From assembly GCA_963728765.1 (NCBI GenBank), contig CAVSKX010000002.1, positions 744,001-808,000 on the forward strand: a stretch of DNA of 64,000 nt, read 5' to 3'. This stretch comes from AC-32 sp963728765. Its GTDB lineage: Bacteria; Actinomycetota; Thermoleophilia; Gaiellales; Gaiellaceae. The position numbers were made by a program, and so were the translations under genes. Positions 59,596 to 64,000 of this stretch are shown here, piece after piece. Under the pieces are notes generated by a model. The model was not told the DNA's origin. It worked only from the letters and a program-made list of their open reading frames with translations, and made no database searches. How positions within the stretch are numbered: the stretch's first letter is position 1; every line of letters starts with the position of its first letter.

Positions 59596-60360
59596 GTGAG
59601 GGCGGCCCTACCCCCGGTCGTGCTCGCCGCGCTCCTCTCGCTCACCGGCTGCGGAGGAGGTGGCGAATCCACACCTGCGAAGGCATCGGTTGTGGGCCCG
59701 ATCGGCAAGGGAGGCGAGGGCGTCTACCTGTTCCGGCCGGCGGGCGAGCCCAAGCGGATGGTGATCTTCTTCCACGGCCAGGGCGGCCCCGAGGAGACGA
59801 CGCCCGCGAACCACAGAGCCTGGATCGACCACCTCGTGCGACGCGGGGCGATCGTGCTCTACCCGCGCTACGAGACCGGCTACAGCGGCGCTGTCCTCGA
59901 CAATGCCACGACCGGCGTGCGCACTGCGATGCGGCGGCTCGGGCCGCAGACGCTGCCGGTGCTCGCGCTGGGGTACTCGCGCGGCGCCGCGCTGGCGGTC
60001 GAGTACGCGGCCGCCGCGCCCGGCCGGCACCTGCCGGTTCCGGACGCGATCGAGAGCGTGAACCCGGTGCCGTACGGGGAGCAGGCGCGGATCGTCGACC
60101 TGCGGCCGATCCGTCGCGGCACAACCCTCTCGGTGCTCGTCAGCGAGGAGGACCCGATCGCGACGGACGGGATGACCCTGCTCCTCGACCGGCTTCGAAA
60201 GGCCGGCTTCTCGGCCGACGACGTGCTGCTCCACGTGGCGCGATCGCACGGCGGGTTCACCGCCGACCACCTGGCGCCGCTGAGCTCGTCAGCCCCCGCG
60301 CGCGCCGCGTACTGGGTTCCCACCGACGCGCTGATCGCCCGGCTCGCGCGAGCGGGCTAA
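59596..60360 (+). CDS. Lipoprotein with alpha/beta-hydrolase fold
   Basis: A 254-residue protein. Lipobox LSLTGC after a short hydrophobic stretch gives an acylated Cys near residue 18. Then RMVIFFHGQGGPEETTPANH (oxyanion), LALGYSRGAALAVEYAAAAP (GxSxG-like GYSRG), the acid in VSEEDPIATDG and His in RSHGGFTADH. It is an extracytoplasmic esterase or lipase by inference. GTG 59596 is chosen for the lipobox distance. Its end overlaps the convergent YdcF-like gene by 72 bp. Confidence 0.85.
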   Translation: MRAALPPVVLAALLSLTGCGGGGESTPAKASVVGPIGKGGEGVYLFRPAGEPKRMVIFFHGQGGPEETTPANHRAWIDHLVRRGAIVLYPRYETGYSGAVLDNATTGVRTAMRRLGPQTLPVLALGYSRGAALAVEYAAAAPGRHLPVPDAIESVNPVPYGEQARIVDLRPIRRGTTLSVLVSEEDPIATDGMTLLLDRLRKAGFSADDVLLHVARSHGGFTADHLAPLSSSAPARAAYWVPTDALIARLARAG

Positions 60361-60780
60361 CCCGCGCGCGTGTAGCGGCAGGACGGCGAGGCACGCCAGC
60401 TCTCGCACGGCCAGGCTGAGCGACGGGCGGCCCGACGGCGATGAGCTCGTGACACGGACCTCGCGGCCGACCGCGGCCTGAACCAGGGCGCGCGCGCGGC
60501 GAGCGTGCCACGCGGAGGTGACGACGACGATCTCGTCCGCCCCCAGCTCATGCGCCGCCGCAGCGACGCCTCTCGCGTTCTCCCGCGTGGTGCTCGCGGC
60601 GCTGTCGAGGACGACCTCGGCACGCGTGGACGCGTCGCGCATCAGCTCGGCCTCCCCGGACAGGAGCACGGCGTCGTCGTCCCCTGCGAGCGCCTCGGCG
60701 TGGCGCAGCCGCGCGAGGCAGATCGCGTGCAGGCCCCGACCGCGGAACCCCGAGTAGCCGAGCACTGCGACGAGCCGCAT
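60289..60780 (-). CDS. YdcF/DUF218-like protein
   Basis: A 163-residue DUF218 fold: VAVLGYSGFRGRGLHAICLA, DAVLLSGEAELMRDAS, STTRENARGVAAAAHELGA and ADEIVVVTSAWHARRARALV, the YdcF core in order. Members are thought to act in envelope glycan metabolism. ATG 60780 shares its A with the stop of the upstream glycosyltransferase (TGATG). The last 24 codons overlap the convergent lipoprotein gene, so they may not be native. Confidence 0.82.
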   Translation of the reverse strand: MRLVAVLGYSGFRGRGLHAICLARLRHAEALAGDDDAVLLSGEAELMRDASTRAEVVLDSAASTTRENARGVAAAAHELGADEIVVVTSAWHARRARALVQAAVGREVRVTSSSPSGRPSLSLAVRELACLAVLPLHARGLARSREPGDQRVGGNPVRGARGG

Positions 60781-61487
60781 CAGTGCCGCCGCCTCAGGAA
60801 CGTGAGCAGGGTTCCGATCACGGTGAAGACGACCAGCAGCGCCTTCCACCCGCGCAGCTTCGACTCACCGCCCGCGCGCTCCCGCATCTCGACCGGCACC
60901 TCGTCCACCCGCAGGCCCTCCTCGCTGAGGCGCAGCAACGCCTCCACCTCGGGCGCCTCGGTCGCGTAGGGGCGAGCGAGCACCGGCAGCGCCCTGGCGT
61001 TGACCGCGTACATGCCGCTCGTCGCGTCGAGGAACGGCCGCCGCAGGAGAACACGCATCGAGCGGCGGAGGAGCGCGGTGCCGAACCGCCGCGCGCCCGA
61101 GGGCTTGTAGCGGTAGGGCGCGTAGCCGTCGCCGCTTGCGAAGCGCGACCCGACGGCAACGTCGCACTCGCCCTCGCGGACCAGGGCGAGCAGGCGCGCA
61201 AGCTCGTGCACCGGATGCTGGCCGTCGGCGTCGACGCGGCCGCAGAGGTCGTACTCGTGCTCGAGCGCGTAGCCGTACCCAGCCGCGATCCCTTCCGGGA
61301 GGCCGCGGTTCTCGCCAAACGAGACGACCTCGGCGCCGTGGGCGCGCGCGACGTTGGCCGTCGCGTCGATCGAGCCGTCGTCGACGACCAGCAGGTCGAC
61401 GTCGGGAAGGTCCCGCCGCAGCTCCTCGAGCACTGCGGGCAGGTTCTCCTCTTCGTTCCACGCGGGAAGGAACACGAGCGTGCTCAC
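60780..61487 (-). CDS. Family 2 glycosyltransferase (DPM/DPG synthase-like)
   Basis: A 235-residue GT-A enzyme: LVFLPAWNEEENLPAVLEEL, VDLLVVDDGSIDATANVARA (nucleotide-binding Asp), GRVDADGQHPVHEL (DxD-like DAD metal site), VGSRFASGDGYA, and a hydrophobic C-terminal segment (ALLVVFTVIGTLLTF) anchoring it to the membrane. It probably transfers sugars to polyprenyl phosphate. It is coupled with the YdcF-like gene. GTG 61487 is the start. Confidence 0.9.
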   Translation of the reverse strand: MSTLVFLPAWNEEENLPAVLEELRRDLPDVDLLVVDDGSIDATANVARAHGAEVVSFGENRGLPEGIAAGYGYALEHEYDLCGRVDADGQHPVHELARLLALVREGECDVAVGSRFASGDGYAPYRYKPSGARRFGTALLRRSMRVLLRRPFLDATSGMYAVNARALPVLARPYATEAPEVEALLRLSEEGLRVDEVPVEMRERAGGESKLRGWKALLVVFTVIGTLLTFLRRRH

Positions 61488-61518
61488 GGGCGTACGCTAG
61501 CTAGGGTCGCGCTCAGCG

Positions 61519-63267
61519 ATGGACGCGACGCCGCCCTTTACGACCAGGCCGGAGCTCCGCGGCACCGTCGGCATGGTCGCCTCGACGCACTGGCTCGCGT
61601 CCGCGGCGGGAATGGCCGTGCTGGAGCGAGGCGGCAACGCCTTCGACGCCGCCGTCGCCGCGGGGTTCGTCCTGCAGGTCGTCGAGCCGCACCTGAACGG
61701 CCCCGGCGGCGAGGTGCCGATCGTCCTTTACAGCGCCGATCGAGACGAGGTGCTCGTCGTCGACGGCCAGGGCCCGGCGCCGGGGGCGGCCACCATCGAG
61801 CGATTCCGGGAGCTCGGGCTCGACCTGGTGCCGGGCACCGGCTTCCTCGCGGCATGCGTCCCCGGTGCATTCGACGCGTGGCTCCTGCTGCTGCGCGAGT
61901 TCGGGACGCTCACGCTCGCGGAGGTGCTCGAGCCGGCGCTCGGGTATGCGGAAGACGGCTACCCGGTGGTGCCCGGGATCTTCCGCTCGATCGCCGCGAT
62001 GGAGGAGCTCTTCCGGGCGGAGTGGCCCGAGTCGGCGCAGCTCTACCTGCCGGTTCCCGCACCGGGGAGCCTCTTCCGCAACCGCGACCTCGCGGCGACC
62101 TACCGCCGCGTCCTCGACGAGGCCGGCGAAGGCGGTCGCGAGCAGCAGATCGAACGGGCGCGCGACGCCTTCTACCGCGGGTTCGTCGCGGAGGCGATCG
62201 CCGCGTACCTCGAGGACGCCGAAGCGATGGACAGCTCGGGCCGGCGGCACGGCGCGCTCCTCGCCGGCGACGACCTCGCCTCCTGGCGGGCCTCGCTCGA
62301 GCCGCCCGTCGAGCTCGACTACCGCGGCTGGCGCGTCTCCAAGCCCGGCCCGTGGAGCCAGGGCCCGGTCTTCCTGCAGCAGCTGGCACTGCTGGACGGC
62401 TTCGACCTCGGCTCCCTCGACCGCGTGGGCTCCGCGTTCGTCCACACGGTCGTCGAGTGCGCGAAGCTCGCGTTCGCCGACCGCGAGGCCTGGTACGGGG
62501 ACCCGCGCTTCGTGGACGTCCCGCTCGCCGGGCTGCTGAGCGCCGGCTACGCCGAGGAGCGGCGCGGCCTCGTCGGCGAGGAGGCTTCGGCCGAGCTGCG
62601 CCCGGGAAGCCCGGACGGCCGGGAGCCTCGTCTCCCGACCGTCCACGAGGAGAAGGCCGTCGCCCCCGGCGTAGGCGAGCCGACGCGCGGCGACACCTGC
62701 CACCTGGACATCGTCGACCGCCACGGCAACGCGGTCTCGGCCACACCCAGCGGCGGCTGGCTGCACGGCTCGCCGATCGTGCCGGGCCTCGGCCTCTGCC
62801 TGGGCACGCGCGCGCAGATGTTCTGGCTCGAGGAAGGCCTGGCGAGCTCGCTCGAGCCCCGGAAGCGGCCGCGCACGACGCTCTCGCCGACGATCGCGCG
62901 GCGGGACGGCGAGACGCTCGCGTTCGGCACGCCCGGCGGCGACCAGCAGGACCAGTGGTCGCTCGTCTTCTTCCTCTCGCTTGTCCACTTCGGGCTGAAC
63001 GCGCAGGAGGCGATCGACGCGCCGATGTTCCACACCGAGCACTTCCCGCAGTCGTTCTACCCGCGCGGCGCGCGGCCGCGGACGTTGCAGCTCGAGGGCC
63101 GCTTCGAGAAGGGCGTGGTCGAGGAGCTCGCGAGCCGCGGCCACCTCGTCGAGGTCGACGAGCCGTGGTCGCTCGGCCGCCTCAGCGCGGCCGGCAGGGA
63201 CGGCGACGGCGTCCTGTACGCCGCCGCCAACCCGCGCGGGATGCAGGGCTACGCCGTCGGCCGCTAG
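61519..63267 (+). CDS. ggt: Gamma-glutamyltransferase family protein
   Basis: A 582-residue Ntn-hydrolase: MVASTHWLASAAGMAVLERG, GGNAFDAAVAAGFVLQVVEP, GPGGEVPIVLY, and the self-cleavage/nucleophile Thr in RGDTCHLDIVDRHGNAVS, followed by RPRTTLSPTI. No signal peptide is present, so it is probably cytoplasmic and may be an acylase-like member of the superfamily. ATG 61519 has TAGGGT 11 nt upstream. Confidence 0.92.
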   Translation: MDATPPFTTRPELRGTVGMVASTHWLASAAGMAVLERGGNAFDAAVAAGFVLQVVEPHLNGPGGEVPIVLYSADRDEVLVVDGQGPAPGAATIERFRELGLDLVPGTGFLAACVPGAFDAWLLLLREFGTLTLAEVLEPALGYAEDGYPVVPGIFRSIAAMEELFRAEWPESAQLYLPVPAPGSLFRNRDLAATYRRVLDEAGEGGREQQIERARDAFYRGFVAEAIAAYLEDAEAMDSSGRRHGALLAGDDLASWRASLEPPVELDYRGWRVSKPGPWSQGPVFLQQLALLDGFDLGSLDRVGSAFVHTVVECAKLAFADREAWYGDPRFVDVPLAGLLSAGYAEERRGLVGEEASAELRPGSPDGREPRLPTVHEEKAVAPGVGEPTRGDTCHLDIVDRHGNAVSATPSGGWLHGSPIVPGLGLCLGTRAQMFWLEEGLASSLEPRKRPRTTLSPTIARRDGETLAFGTPGGDQQDQWSLVFFLSLVHFGLNAQEAIDAPMFHTEHFPQSFYPRGARPRTLQLEGRFEKGVVEELASRGHLVEVDEPWSLGRLSAAGRDGDGVLYAAANPRGMQGYAVGR

Positions 63268-63284
63268 CCGGCGGCGATCCGCCG

Positions 63285-63662
63285 CTACATCTGCTGGTCC
63301 TTGACGAGGCCGATCACGTTGCCCTCGGGATCCCTGAACTGGCCCAGCTCGACCATGTCCATGATGTTCTCGGGGCCCATCACCCGTGTGCCCCCGAGGC
63401 TCTCGGCCTTCTGCAGCGCCTCCTCGACGTCCGGCACGGCGACGTAAAAGGTGACGTGGCCGTCGTAGCCGTCGGGGCCCTGGCCGATGCCGCCGCCGAT
63501 CCCGTTGTCGCCGGTCATCGACTTGTTGTCCTTGGCGTCGACCATCCCGTACTGCATCGGGTTGTCGGCGTTGACGTTCCAGCCGAACAGCTCGGCGTAG
63601 TACCGCTGCAGCTTCTCGCCGTCCTTCCCGACGACTTCGAAGTGCACGACTGGCTGGCCCAT
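63285..63662 (-). CDS. VOC-family (glyoxalase-like) protein
   Basis: A 125-residue vicinal-oxygen-chelate protein: VVHFEVVGKDGEKLQRYYAE, LFGWNVNADNPMQYGMVDAK, HVTFYVAVPDVEEALQKAES and FRDPEGNVIGLVKD. Metal ligands His and Glu can be placed but the third is uncertain. The substrate is unknown. ATG 63662 follows GGAAAGGAGAG. Confidence 0.92.
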   Translation of the reverse strand: MGQPVVHFEVVGKDGEKLQRYYAELFGWNVNADNPMQYGMVDAKDNKSMTGDNGIGGGIGQGPDGYDGHVTFYVAVPDVEEALQKAESLGGTRVMGPENIMDMVELGQFRDPEGNVIGLVKDQQM

Positions 63663-63714
63663 CTCGCTCTCCTTTCCCCGGGGGTTCGTACGCTAGCTGG
63701 CTGCGGCTGAGCGG

Positions 63715-64000
63715 CTACTGGGCGCCGATCGAGATCACGTTGCCGTCGGGGTCGTGGACCATCGCCATCCGTTCGCCCGACTCCCTGTCCTCGGGCTCGC
63801 GCACGATCTCCGCGCCCATCGCGCGCAACCGCTCCACCTCGGCATCGACGTCGTCGCAGTAGAGCCAGAGCGACGCGCGCCCGGCCGGCTCGAGCTCGCG
63901 CACCGCGGCGAACCCGAGCGTCAGCGGGCCGGTGAGGCCGACGTACGCGTCCTCGAGCCGATAGGCCACCTCGCAGCCGATCAGCTCGACGTAGAAGCGA
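63715..64000 (-). CDS. VOC-family protein, 5' end beyond window
   Basis: A C-terminal part of about 94 residues of a VOC protein is present: RFYVELIGCEVAYRLEDAYV, LWLYCDDVDAEVERLRAMGA, MVHDPDGNVISIGAQ and stop. The frame is open to base 64000, so the N-terminus lies outside. It is a neighbour, and perhaps a paralogue, of the preceding VOC gene. Confidence 0.85.
   Translation of the reverse strand, partial: RFYVELIGCEVAYRLEDAYVGLTGPLTLGFAAVRELEPAGRASLWLYCDDVDAEVERLRAMGAEIVREPEDRESGERMAMVHDPDGNVISIGAQ

Noticed and set aside
60783..63710. A 975-codon plus-strand frame across the glycosyltransferase and gamma-glutamyltransferase region
   Set aside because: Arg/Ala/Gly-rich low-complexity translation typical of antisense or off-frame reading in high-GC DNA. 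The GT2 and ggt frames carry the real motifs.
1..64000. CRISPR array
   Set aside because: No regularly spaced 20-40 bp repeats found. The only tandem array is the 21-bp coding repeat at 41761-41865.

Overview
The window is high-GC (about 70% by eye), gene-dense bacterial DNA with AGGAGG ribosome sites, many GTG starts and many apparently leaderless starts. A B12-dependent class II ribonucleotide reductase, an ECF41 sigma factor, SoxR, a NirK-type copper protein, two Phage_holin_4_2-type membrane proteins and an F420/flavin-type LLM oxidoreductase together suggest an Actinomycetota soil organism. Thermoleophilia (Gaiellales/Solirubrobacterales-like) is my best guess from gene content, not a proven placement.

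Layout. 1-5.2 kb: an accessory block ending at tRNA-Thr, with a DUF1156 adenine DNA methylase and a SNF2/DUF3883 helicase on the minus strand. Both are broken by many single-base indels, and the 3' half of another tRNA lies nearby. 5.4-15.4 kb: a DUF899 protein, a SufR-like regulator divergent from nirK, a beta-propeller protein, aldo/keto reductase-holB-tmk, a galE-like epimerase and a LytR_C protein. 14.1-15.7 kb: an XRE-TPR regulator divergent from a complete mini-gene for a 27-aa signal-like peptide with its own promoter, operator-like dyad, Shine-Dalgarno and terminator. This is the best candidate here for an undescribed system, a peptide-sensing (RRNPP-like) switch. 15.9-31.4 kb: a methyltransferase, an O-antigen ligase-like protein, a SoxR-linked Rieske operon, an MMPL exporter, a decayed subtilase, a MOSC protein, a small palindromic mobile remnant, a sigma factor, an epoxide hydrolase, a BI-1 protein and a thioredoxin-like protein.

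32.3-35.1 kb: nrdJ with one frameshift. 35-36.1 kb: a scar zone with an IS481-like remnant and a truncated hydrolase. 36.1-41 kb: a glycosyltransferase, then an ECF41 regulon (epimerase, sigma factor and MFS exporter) with matching promoters. 41.1-44.7 kb: a cold-shock protein, a degenerate cold-shock-like protein, a repeat-tailed small protein, two hydrolases (one fused to a class III cyclase) and an NlpC/P60 hydrolase. 44.8-53.4 kb: a PRC-barrel protein, a ZIP transporter, an LLM oxidoreductase, DUF1697, SRPBCC, a secreted beta-propeller divergent from an OmpR/HK two-component pair, and acylphosphatase. 53.4-64 kb: an S9 peptidase, two small-protein genes, a cytochrome c fusion, an ABC exporter, hydrolases, a glycosyltransferase, gamma-glutamyltransferase and two VOC proteins, the last cut by the window edge.

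Two window-wide features stand out. Six convergent gene pairs end on one shared CTAG, so both stop codons overlap by exactly 4 bp. Several start codons sit 6-11 nt after a TANNNT hexamer, the expected arrangement for leaderless mRNAs. Single frameshifts in otherwise well-conserved genes, including nrdJ, suggest that some indels are assembly errors. They are far denser in the first 5 kb than elsewhere.
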